A DNA stretch of 16,885 bases, from assembly GCA_030613285.1 (NCBI GenBank), contig JAUWME010000007.1, forward strand, positions 1 to 16,885. The letters run 5' to 3'. Of this stretch, positions 8,446 through 16,400 are shown piece after piece. Under the pieces are notes generated by a model that did no database searches, was not told the DNA's origin, and saw only the letters and a list, made by a program, of their open reading frames with translations. Made by a program: the position numbers and the translations under genes. This stretch comes from Candidatus Zymogenus sp. GTDB lineage: Bacteria; Desulfobacterota; Zymogenia; Zymogenales; Zymogenaceae. Position 1 is the first letter of the stretch. Each line of letters begins with the position of its first letter.

Positions 8446-8469
8446 CATTCTTTTAAAGGTAATTATTTT

Positions 8470-8688
8470 ATGCCAAAGGAAGAAGCCATAGAAGTTGAGG
8501 GTAAGGTGCTTGAGATCCTTCCAAACGCCATGTTTAGGGTGGAGCTGGAAAACGGTCACAAAGTATTAGCGCACATTTCAGGAAAGATGAGAATGCACTT
8601 TATCAAAATATTGAAAGGCGACAAAGTAACAGTGGAGCTTTCCCCTTACGATTTAACCAGAGGAAGAATTACATATCGCTCAAAATAG
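8470..8688 (+). CDS. infA: Translation initiation factor IF-1
   Basis: IF-1 occupies the 30S A site during initiation and works with IF-2 and IF-3. The 72-residue OB-fold protein reads [72 protein letters not shown], a full-length family match. Typical proteins begin MAKEDxIE. It follows adk by 24 nt and precedes rpmJ by 56 nt. Confidence 0.97.
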   Translation: MPKEEAIEVEGKVLEILPNAMFRVELENGHKVLAHISGKMRMHFIKILKGDKVTVELSPYDLTRGRITYRSK

Positions 8689-8744
8689 TAATTAAATTGT
8701 TAAGTTGGTTTTATAAAGTTTGGTGAAGAAAAGGGAGAAGATCA

Positions 8745-8858
8745 ATGAAAGTGAGAGCATCAGTAAAAAAAATTTGCGATAAATGCAAAATAATAAAAAG
8801 AGACGGTATGGTTAGGGTTATATGTGAAAACCCAAAACATAAGCAACGACAGGGTTAA
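8745..8858 (+). CDS. rpmJ: 50S ribosomal protein L36, zinc form
   Basis: This 37-residue protein was found by reading the infA-rpsM gap. It begins [20 protein letters not shown] and continues through [11 protein letters not shown], the full L36 pattern. Cys11, Cys14, Cys27 and His32 form the zinc site, so this is the zinc-binding (C+) paralogue. GGGAGAAG at 8733-8740 is the ribosome binding site. L36 is the smallest 50S protein and binds near 23S rRNA domains II, V and VI. It lies directly upstream of rpsM, the canonical order. Confidence 0.96.
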   Translation: MKVRASVKKICDKCKIIKRDGMVRVICENPKHKQRQG

Positions 8859-8879
8859 TTATAAAAGGAGGGTAATGCT

Positions 8880-9245
8880 TTGGCAAGGATAGCTGGGGTG
8901 GATCTACCCAGAAACAAACGTATAATTATTGGCCTTACTTATATCTTCGGTATAGGCAATAATATATCAAAAAAGATACTAGACGAAGCGGGGATAGATT
9001 ATAGTCTAAAGACCGATGATTTGACAGATAAAGATATTACTTCTATTAGAGCGATTATCGACGCTAAGTTTACTGTAGAAGGCGATTTGAGAAAAGAACA
9101 ATCCATGAACGTAAAAATGCTCATGGATCTGGGAAATTATAGAGGTTTGAGGCATAGAAAAGGTCTTCCTGTCAGAGGGCAGAGGACTTCCACAAATGCC
9201 CGAACCAGAAAAGGACCAAAAAGAATTAAGATAAAGAAAAAGTAG
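8880..9245 (+). CDS. rpsM: 30S ribosomal protein S13
   Basis: S13 sits at the top of the 30S head and contacts the P-site tRNA and the 50S subunit. The 121-residue product starts [26 protein letters not shown]. It ends [31 protein letters not shown], the tRNA-contacting tail. The TTG start at 8880 is supported by GGAGGG at 8867-8872 and the family N-terminus. A nearby ATG at 8875 is out of frame. rpsK begins 9 nt after its stop. Confidence 0.97.
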   Translation: MARIAGVDLPRNKRIIIGLTYIFGIGNNISKKILDEAGIDYSLKTDDLTDKDITSIRAIIDAKFTVEGDLRKEQSMNVKMLMDLGNYRGLRHRKGLPVRGQRTSTNARTRKGPKRIKIKKK

Positions 9246-9254
9246 GAAAATTTG

Positions 9255-9647
9255 ATGGCAAAAGGAAAAAAAACAGCTAAAAGAAAGAAAGAAAAGAAGA
9301 ATGTCAGTGTGGGAATAGCACACATTCAGTCTACATTCAATAACACCATCGTTACCATCACTGATCTCTCCGGGAATGTTCTGACGTGGTCAAGCTCTGG
9401 AATGCAGGGATTTAAAGGATCCAGAAAGAGTACACCATTTGCTTCACAGCTGGCTGCTGCCGATGCCGCCAAAAAAGCGATGGAGCATGGAATGAGAACA
9501 GTTGATGTTTACGTGAAAGGGCCAGGTGCCGGCAGAGAAGCTGCCCTAAGGGCAATTCAAGCAACAGGACTTGAGGTAAATGTTATAAAAGATGTTACAC
9601 CAATTCCTCATAACGGCTGCAGGCCGCCAAAGAAACGAAGGGTTTAG
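9255..9647 (+). CDS. rpsK: 30S ribosomal protein S11
   Basis: S11 forms part of the 30S platform and the mRNA exit site. The 130-residue product has a basic N-terminal tail ([16 protein letters not shown]). This is followed by [49 protein letters not shown]. It ends with the invariant [19 protein letters not shown] take the ATG at 9255 with AGGAAAA upstream. A TTG at 9252 directly before it would add one extra Met and has poorer spacing. Confidence 0.97.
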   Translation: MAKGKKTAKRKKEKKNVSVGIAHIQSTFNNTIVTITDLSGNVLTWSSSGMQGFKGSRKSTPFASQLAAADAAKKAMEHGMRTVDVYVKGPGAGREAALRAIQATGLEVNVIKDVTPIPHNGCRPPKKRRV

Positions 9648-9680
9648 ATATTTAATTAGAAAAGCAATTGGAGGTCTGGT

Positions 9681-10307
9681 TTGGCAAGATATACAGGGCC
9701 AGTTTGTAAGCTCTGCAGAAGAGAGGGAATGAAACTCTTTATCAAAGGCGACAGGTGTTTTGGAGAAAAGTGCGCCATCGAGAGAAGAAATTACCCTCCC
9801 GGTGTACACGGACAAGGAAGAACCAAATTCTCGGAATACGGTAATCAGCTGAGAGAAAAACAGAAAGTAAAAAGAATGTACGGAGTTTTGGAAAGCCAGT
9901 TTCACCGATATTTCAGAGAAGCCGAAAGAATTAAAGGCATTACAGGAGAAAATCTTCTTATACTCTTAGAAAGAAGGCTCGATAATATGGTCTATCGCCT
10001 TGGATTTGCCAACTCAAGAAGTGAAGCAAGACAGCTTGTGCGACACAACCATTTTCTGATTAACGGGAAAAAAATGAATATACCATCTTTCCTTACAAAA
10101 ACAGATGATAGTATTCAGCTGAAAGAAAAGAGTAGAAAAATTGAAAGAATACTCGACTCTCTCGAAACCGTTGCAAGACGAGGAATTCCGTCCTGGCTCG
10201 AATATGAAAAAAGTTCTTTCACAGGCACAATAAAGGCCTTGCCAGTCAGAGAAGAACTGACAATGCCAATATCGGAAAACCTTATTGTAGAACTATATTC
10301 AAAATAG
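9681..10307 (+). CDS. rpsD: 30S ribosomal protein S4, zinc form
   Basis: S4 is a primary 16S rRNA binder and assembly initiator; in many bacteria it represses the alpha operon. The 208-residue product has an N-terminal zinc-finger pattern, Cys9-x2-Cys12-x13-Cys26-x4-Cys31. [31 protein letters not shown] follows. The S4 RNA-binding domain ([35 protein letters not shown]) spans about residues 93-128. The TTG start at 9681 follows a GGAGGT ribosome binding site at 9670-9675. Length is typical. Confidence 0.97.
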   Translation: MARYTGPVCKLCRREGMKLFIKGDRCFGEKCAIERRNYPPGVHGQGRTKFSEYGNQLREKQKVKRMYGVLESQFHRYFREAERIKGITGENLLILLERRLDNMVYRLGFANSRSEARQLVRHNHFLINGKKMNIPSFLTKTDDSIQLKEKSRKIERILDSLETVARRGIPSWLEYEKSSFTGTIKALPVREELTMPISENLIVELYSK

Positions 10308-10346
10308 GATGCAATTAGGAATAGTTTTTCAGGACTAGGAGGTCCC

Positions 10347-11378
10347 ATGGGTGATACCATTCATGCTAACTGGCGTGAGTTAATAAAACCAAAAAAGCTT
10401 GTGGCAGATTCAGACGAATTTAACGACTTTTATGGTAAATTTGTTGCGGAACCTTTTGAAAGAGGTTTCGGAATTACAATAGGTAATTCCCTAAGAAGAA
10501 TACTACTATCATCCCTTATGGGAGCGTCTGTAACATCAGTTAAAATTGAAGGCGTTCTTCATGAGTTTACGACAATTCCAGGGGTATTGGAAGACGTTAC
10601 AGATATTCTGTTAAACATAAAAGGGGTGAGGTTTAAACTCTTAGACGAAGGACCAAAGACAGTAAGAATAAGCGCCGATGGAGAAGGGGTGATTAAAGCA
10701 GGTGACATTATCTGTGATGATTCCGTAAAAGTTTTTAACCCAAATCATCACATAGCAACACTTTCCAAAGATGGCAAACTCGAATTGGAAATGAAAGTTA
10801 AATGGGGAAGAGGATATGTGCCAGCAGAAAGAAACAAAGATGAAGACGAACCAATAGGTACAATACCAGTCGACTCGATCTTCTCACCCATTAAAAAAGT
10901 AAACTTTATAATAACATCAGCGAGGGTGGGTCAGCGAACAGACTATGATAAATTGAATATCGAAGTGTGGACTGACGGCAGCGTGACACCTGAAGACAGC
11001 ATCGCTTTTGCGGCAAAAATATTAAAAGAACATATGAACATCTTCATAAACTTTGTCGAAGATGCCGAAGATGAATTGGAAGAAGTTGAAGAGCAAAAAG
11101 AAGAACTAAACGAAAACCTGCTGCGACCAGTTAGCGAACTCGAACTGTCTGTAAGGTCTTCAAACTGTCTCAAAAATGCTGATATAAAATATATCGGCGA
11201 TCTCGTACAAAGATCTGAAATGGAAATGCTAAAGACAAAAAATTTCGGTAGAAAATCCTTAAATGAAATAAAGGAAATTCTAAGTGAAATGGGACTGAGG
11301 TTTGGCATGAAGTTGGAAAATTGGCCACCAGAAGGACTCGTCGAACATGATAATAGTGAGGAAACAGAAGACATATAA
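10347..11378 (+). CDS. rpoA: RNA polymerase alpha subunit
   Basis: The alpha dimer scaffolds assembly of RNA polymerase, and its C-terminal domain binds UP elements and activators. The 343-residue product has the N-terminal domain at about 1-236, including [19 protein letters not shown] (38-56) and [26 protein letters not shown] strongly acidic linker follows (about 238-255). The C-terminal domain is at about 262-330, with [23 protein letters not shown]. Arg270 corresponds to DNA-contacting Arg265 of E. coli. AGGAGGT precedes the ATG. The N-terminal part resembles deltaproteobacterial alpha subunits (inference from memory). A 323-nt G-rich gap separates it from rplQ, its usual immediate neighbour. 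Confidence 0.97.
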   Translation: MGDTIHANWRELIKPKKLVADSDEFNDFYGKFVAEPFERGFGITIGNSLRRILLSSLMGASVTSVKIEGVLHEFTTIPGVLEDVTDILLNIKGVRFKLLDEGPKTVRISADGEGVIKAGDIICDDSVKVFNPNHHIATLSKDGKLELEMKVKWGRGYVPAERNKDEDEPIGTIPVDSIFSPIKKVNFIITSARVGQRTDYDKLNIEVWTDGSVTPEDSIAFAAKILKEHMNIFINFVEDAEDELEEVEEQKEELNENLLRPVSELELSVRSSNCLKNADIKYIGDLVQRSEMEMLKTKNFGRKSLNEIKEILSEMGLRFGMKLENWPPEGLVEHDNSEETEDI

Positions 11379-11701
11379 ATAGAAGTCTTGGGCTGTTGCG
11401 GGGGTGTCGGGAATATTTAGTTGGGGGTTGGAGAGGTGATGCTGGGGTGATGAGACTGTCGGTAATGTTATGGGGGTGGTGGAGTTGTTAGGGCTGTCAG
11501 GAAGTTAAAAAGGTGGCGGTAGGAAGAGATAGGGTGTCGAGGGTTGTCGGAAAGGGGATTGGAAAATTGGGTAATGAGGTTTTTAGAGTTTTATTGTAAA
11601 TAGTTATTTTGGAATTGATACTAAAAGTATGGGGTAGTGTAAAGGTGGGGAGCGGAGTTTAATAAGTTGAATGGTTATAGCTAAATAGGGAAGTTTAAGA
11701 T
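11379..11701 (+). repeat. C-depleted G-rich intergenic island 4 (rpoA-rplQ), largest
   Basis: This is the only gene-free stretch over 300 nt. By hand count it holds about 125 G and about 15 C in 323 nt, an extreme strand asymmetry. The first 200 nt are densest in G runs. Related units begin near 11404, 11456 and 11493, each with TGTC followed by a purine-rich GGxAAT/GGAAG step, a T-rich step and a G run. The opening 43 nt share GGCTGT, ATATTT and GGGGGTTGGAG with island 2 at identical spacing. From about 11580 the sequence turns AT-rich. No ORF, tRNA, rRNA or strong hairpin is seen. Confidence 0.7.
11615..11643 (+). promoter_or_regulatory. Weak candidate promoter upstream of rplQ
   Basis: TTGATA at 11615-11620 matches five of six -35 bases. 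It is followed after 17 nt by TGTAAA at 11638-11643, which matches four of six -10 bases. The site lies in the AT-rich tail of island 4, parallel to the promoter-like site at the end of island 1. An overlapping alternative is TTGTAA at 11594 with GATACT at 11617. Neither is strong and chance matches are expected in AT-rich DNA. Confidence 0.25.
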
Positions 11702-12325
11702 ATGCGACATCAGAAAGCAGGAAAAAGACTCGGTCGTACCACAAGCCATAGAAAGGCTATGATGAGAAACATGGCCACATCGCTTCTGGATCATGAGCGA
11801 ATAGAGACTACTGAAACTAAGGCAAAAGAACTCAGACGCTATGTGGAAAAGATGATCACCCTGGGAAAAAGAGGAGATCTCCACGCACGCAGGCAGGCTT
11901 TGTCATTCATAAGAAAAAGAGAAGTTGTTGCTAAAATCTTTGATGTCTATGCAGAAAGATTCAAAGATAGAAATGGTGGTTACACCCGTGTAATGAAATT
12001 GGGAAAAAGAATCGGGGATGGCGCGCGCATGGCCATAATTGAGCTAATCCCGGATGATCAGCCGAAGAAGAAAAAAGGGAAAAAGGATAAAAAGGAAAAA
12101 GGCAAGAAGAAAGTGGAGGCATTGAAAGGATCAAAAGAGGTAAAAACAACAAAAGCAACGAAGGATGTTAAGGGAGACAAGGGAAAGGAAAAAGATAAGA
12201 AGGCAATAAAAAAAGAAACAAAAGAGAAAAAGGTTGCCGACAAAAAAGTTGCGGATAAAGTTGATAAGCCAAAAAAAGAAAAAGTAAAGAAGGACTCGGC
12301 AGAAAAAGGAGATAAAAAAGAGTAA
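11702..12325 (+). CDS. rplQ: 50S ribosomal protein L17 with lysine-rich C-terminal extension
   Basis: L17 lies near the exit tunnel on the solvent side of the 50S subunit. Residues 1 to about 118 are a complete L17, starting [37 protein letters not shown] and ending [12 protein letters not shown]. Family members usually stop there. Here about 87 more residues follow (about 121-207), made almost only of Lys, Glu, Asp, Ala, Val and Thr. Repeated words include [18 protein letters not shown] and [15 protein letters not shown]. The tail is low-complexity, highly basic and probably disordered. The first ATG at 11702 fits the family start, with AGGGAAG upstream. It is the last ribosomal gene of the cluster. 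Confidence 0.95.
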   Translation: MRHQKAGKRLGRTTSHRKAMMRNMATSLLDHERIETTETKAKELRRYVEKMITLGKRGDLHARRQALSFIRKREVVAKIFDVYAERFKDRNGGYTRVMKLGKRIGDGARMAIIELIPDDQPKKKKGKKDKKEKGKKKVEALKGSKEVKTTKATKDVKGDKGKEKDKKAIKKETKEKKVADKKVADKVDKPKKEKVKKDSAEKGDKKE

Positions 12326-12366
12326 TAGCCACTTTTACTAATAAATGTGGGAAATCCCAGATTAGA

Positions 12367-12406
12367 TTATCTGGCAAACAGATAAAATCGATTGTATGAA
12401 ATACAA
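12367..12406 (+). promoter_or_regulatory. Inverted repeats downstream of rplQ
   Basis: TTATCTG at 12367-12373 pairs with CAGATAA at 12379-12385 around a 5-nt loop. TTGTAT at 12392-12397 pairs with ATACAA at 12401-12406 around GAA. Neither is followed by a T run, so they are not standard terminators. They may be mRNA 3'-end structures of the ribosomal transcript or an operator for the efflux genes. The evidence is symmetry only. Confidence 0.3.
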
Positions 12407-12468
12407 AGACTATTTTAAAAAGCGGTTTAGATGAGCTAAATGTGTAAATTAAAAAATAAATGAAATAG

Positions 12469-12495
12469 AAGACAAGGACATCCTTGTCTTTTTTT
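12469..12495 (+). terminator. Rho-independent terminator between rplQ and the efflux genes
   Basis: AAGACAAGGA at 12469-12478 is perfectly complementary to TCCTTGTCTT at 12481-12490. This gives a 9-10 bp stem with a very short loop, and a run of seven T covers 12489-12495. It is the clearest intrinsic terminator in the window and would end the ribosomal transcript. It ends only 13 nt before the GGAGG ribosome binding site of the next gene. The efflux transcript must therefore start upstream of it and pass through, or start within it. That makes an attenuator role possible. Confidence 0.85.
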
Positions 12496-12519
12496 GTGTT
12501 TAGTCTCTGGAGGAAGACC

Positions 12520-13443
12520 TTGGAAAATAGAACAAAAAAAATAGTATTTATAGTTGTCGCAATAATTGCCGTCCTTTTTGTAGGGCTAATTGTCAGCCGG
12601 GTTTTACAATCAAAATTGTTTGCGGAAAAAAAAGGTGAGGAAGTTAAAAGAGACCCAGTGACTGTGGTAAAGGTTGGCAAAAACACGATAAGAAAGACGC
12701 TTTTCTATACAGGGGATCTCCATGCAGAAAGAGAAGTCAATGTCCACAGCGTTGTAACAGGCAAGGTCATTAGATATAATTATAGTGAGGGAGACAGGGT
12801 GTGGAAGGGCTCGACCTTGGCACTGCTTGAGCGAACAGAGACTTGGGATGAATTTAAACCAGTAGTTGTAGAATCACCAATCTCTGGGATAATAGCAATA
12901 AATTATCTCGACAAAGGTGAGCTTGCTACCCCGCAAACACCCATTACAATGGTGGTTGGAGGAAAGGGGATTAAAGTTGCAATCAAGGTTACGGATATTG
13001 AGCTTGGTATGATAAAAAAAGGGATGAAGTCGGAACTTAGGGTTCCTCCATTTCCCAATAAGCTTTTTATAGGTGAGGTATCGAAAGTGTCGCCTGTTAT
13101 TCGCAGGGAAACCAGAACAGCACCAGTGGAGATACTCTTTGAAAATCGAGATCGTATGCTGTTGTCCGGGATGTTCGGGGATATTAGAATTGTAGTAGAA
13201 ACAAAGGAAAATGTTATCGTTGTTCCTTATGATGCATTACTCTTTGAAAAAGAGGGGAAGGTGGGGCCTTACTGCTTTGTTTTGGAGGGGGAGAAGATTG
13301 TGAAGAAGAGAAACTTGAAAATAGGGATGATTGAAGGTGAGAGTGTGGAAGTTGTTGAGGGTTTAATGTTTGGCGATTTGGTGATTGACTTGGGAAAGGA
13401 GAGCCTTAAGGATGGCGACGAAGTTGTGGTGGTTGATAAATAA
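12520..13443 (+). CDS. HlyD/AcrA-type efflux adaptor (membrane fusion protein), hairpin-less
   Basis: This is a periplasmic adaptor of the RND efflux family. From the TTG at 12520 it has 307 residues. An N-terminal membrane anchor covers about 8-25 (IVFIVVAIIAVLFVGLIV), without a lipobox. The first lipoyl half-motif is VVTGKVIRYNYSEGDRVWKGSTLALLE at about 78-104. The second begins VVVESPISGIIAINYLDKGE at about 115-134. A beta-barrel domain and a membrane-proximal domain follow. The two lipoyl halves are joined by only about ten residues, so the usual long alpha-helical hairpin is missing. GGAGG at 12509-12513 sets the start. An in-frame upstream TTG at 12484 lies in the terminator. The RND permease follows after 45 nt. 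Substrate is unknown. Confidence 0.88.
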   Translation: MENRTKKIVFIVVAIIAVLFVGLIVSRVLQSKLFAEKKGEEVKRDPVTVVKVGKNTIRKTLFYTGDLHAEREVNVHSVVTGKVIRYNYSEGDRVWKGSTLALLERTETWDEFKPVVVESPISGIIAINYLDKGELATPQTPITMVVGGKGIKVAIKVTDIELGMIKKGMKSELRVPPFPNKLFIGEVSKVSPVIRRETRTAPVEILFENRDRMLLSGMFGDIRIVVETKENVIVVPYDALLFEKEGKVGPYCFVLEGEKIVKKRNLKIGMIEGESVEVVEGLMFGDLVIDLGKESLKDGDEVVVVDK

Positions 13444-13488
13444 GTAGAAGATAAAAAGAGAGCAATAGCAGCTTAAAGAGATATAACT

Positions 13489-16400
13489 ATGTCAGTACCT
13501 AAATTTTCTGTAAGAAATCCCGTGATGGTAAATATGCTTACCATCGCAGTCTTTATTTTGGGGATAATGTTTACCGGTAACCTTAACAGGGAGGTGTTTC
13601 CGTCAATTGCCTATGGTTTTATTATAGTTATTACTCCGTATCCAGGGGCCTCCCCTGAGGATATTGAAAAGGTGGTTACCACTCCGATAGAGGAGGAGAT
13701 TGCCGACGTTGATGGGATAAAGACTATGGAGTCGAGAACGAGGGAAGGTGTTTCGGTAATTACAATTACAGCGGAAAGCGATATTGATGGAATAAAACTC
13801 GATCAGCTTTTAAACGACATTAAAACCGAAGTAGATAAAGTCAGTGATTTACCGAAAGATGTGGAAGATACTGAGTTTCTAAAACTTAGTGCTGAGTTTC
13901 CCGTGATAACAGTGGGGTTTGGAGGTGAAATTCCAGAAGAAACACTTCAGAATTCTGCAGATAAACTGAAAAAGAAGATTGAGCTAATAGAAGGTGTGGG
14001 TTCTGTTGATTTTGAGGCCTATCGCGAAAAGGAGTTTTGGGTAGAGGTAGACCCAAGAAAGCTTGAGGCTGCAAACCTGACAATGACTGAGATAATAAAT
14101 GCCATTAAACTGAGAAACCTAAACATTCCCGGTGGTTCCATTGACGTGGGGAAAAAAGAAGTCCTCATCAGGACCTTGGGTGAATTGATGGATGAAACCG
14201 ACATCGGTAACGTTGTGGTTCGCTTCCTCCCTTCCGGAAGCATTAAGGTTAAGGATGTTGCTACCATCAAGGAGACTTTTGAAAAAGAAGAAGTATTTGG
14301 GAGACTAAACACTAAGCGTACAGTTGCCCTTACTATCAAAAAGAAGGCCAGTGGTGACATAATAGATATTGTCGAGGAGGTTAGACGACTCGTTGGGGAG
14401 GAGAAGAAATTATTGCCTGCTGGTGCCGAAATCATGATGGTTCAAGACAATTCAAAATATGTAGTAAGAAGACAAAATACCCTCCTGCTCAATGGAGCTA
14501 TAGGTCTTTTCCTCGTAATCATTATCCTTTATACTTTTTTGGAGTCGAGATTAGCCTTCTGGGCCTCCATGGGGATTCCTTTTTCGTTTCTCTTGGCGCT
14601 TATTATCATGTATTACGTCGGGATGAGTTTGAATATGCTTACCATGTTCAGCCTCATTCTCGTTTTGGGGATAGTGGTCGATGATGCCATTGTGGTGGCA
14701 GAAAATGTCTTTCGACACCGGGAGATGGGGCTTTCGCCCAAAGAAGCGGCTATTGCAGGCGCTGAGGAGGTAGTGTTGCCGGTAACCGCCGCCATAGCCA
14801 CTAATATTGCGGCTTTTATACCCTTGTTGATGGTAGCGGGAATAATGGGCAAATTTCTCAGGGTTATCCCACAGGTGGTCATTATTACGCTTGTGGCATC
14901 CCTCATAGAGGCGTTTTTAGTCCTGCCATCTCACCTTGCCGAATTCGTTAAGGATAAGACGGATAAAAAGGCAAAAGAGGCAAGAGCATGGTTTAGACAC
15001 GTCAGAGATTTCTATGGCGGGTTGTTGGGCGGGTTTCTGAGGAGGCGATACTTAATATTCTTTGGTCTTCTCGGTGTTGCAATTGTCACTATTGTCTTTG
15101 CAGCTCTTACTATGGAGTTTGTTTTTATGGGCAAGGCAAGAACCGAGCAATTCATGATTAATATTTACAATCCTGTGGACACAAACATAGATGAGACAGA
15201 TCGGATTGCCAAAGAGGTGGAAAGAATCGTTATGGAGCGCCCAGAAGATGAGATCGAGGCAGTGATTACCTTTGTGGGTTTTATTGAGACCGGCGAAGCT
15301 CCTGTTATGGGTTCTTATGTCGGGCAAATATGGGTTGAGCTTACACCTCACGGATACGACGATATTGGCGCAGAAATAATTATCGCGGATCTCAGGGAAA
15401 AGACTTCGTTGATCCCAGGCCCAACAGGTATCGTATATACAGAATTAAAGGGTGGCCCCCCCACCGGGGCACCGGTGGCTATGGAAATTAAGGGGGAGGA
15501 TTACGAGGATTTGAGGAAACTTTCTGAGGAAGTTAAAGCAGAGTTGGGAATGATGAAGGGAGTGAAGGATATTGACGATAACTTCAGGGTTGGTAAAGAT
15601 GAAATACGTATAAATATAGACGAGTACAGGGCTCGTTCTCTGGGACTTGATGTGGGTACAGTGGCAGCGGAGATTAGAAACGCTTTTACCGGTGGAAATG
15701 CTGGGAATGTCAGACGTGGCGATGATAAGCTGGATATCCTTGTGAAATACGGAGAGGAGTTTAAAAACAAAGATTATCTTATGAACTTTTCTGTGCCAAA
15801 CATGGCAGGAGAACGGATTCCCATCAAGGCCATTGCCGAAATTACGTCCGGAGAAGGGATATTGAGGATTTATCACTCCGAGCGCGAGAGGAGTATTACC
15901 GTAACTGCGAATATTGAAGGGAGGGACACCACATCCGGTAAAATCAATAAGGCACTGATAGAGAAATTCGGGTATTCAAGTACTAAGTATCCGGGCGTTT
16001 CTTTTAAATATGGTGGTGAATTTGAGGACACCCAGGAGTCGATGGATTCTATGTTTAACGCTTTCTGGCTTGCAATATTTCTTATTTACATGATATTGGC
16101 GGCATTGTTTAAATCGTTTATCCAGCCGATGATAATCCTCTTTACAATTCCGTTTTCATTTGTAGGAGTGGTGGCTGGACTCTTCATTATGGATGTGGAA
16201 CTTTCTTTGCTTGCGGTAATTGGAATTGTTGCCTTGGTGGGCATTGTCGTCAACGATTCTCTGGTTCTTGTGGATTTTATCAACCGTGCCAGACAATCGG
16301 GAATGGCCGTTTACGATGCAGTGCTGGAGTCCGGGAAAATTAGACTAAGACCCGTTCTCCTGACTTCATTAACAACAATCGGTGGTTTGGGGCCAATGGC

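Noticed and set aside
8446..8469. Loss of map between adk and infA as a meaningful deletion.
   Set aside because: Many bacteria carry map elsewhere; absence at this site alone says little.
12348..12359. TGGGA-AA-TCCCA as a terminator after rplQ.
   Set aside because: The stem is only 4-5 bp and no T run follows; the later stem at 12469 is far stronger.
12484..12519. Upstream TTG at 12484 as start of the adaptor.
   Set aside because: It lies in the terminator stem, has no ribosome binding site and would add residues before the membrane anchor. GGAGG at 12509 points to 12520.
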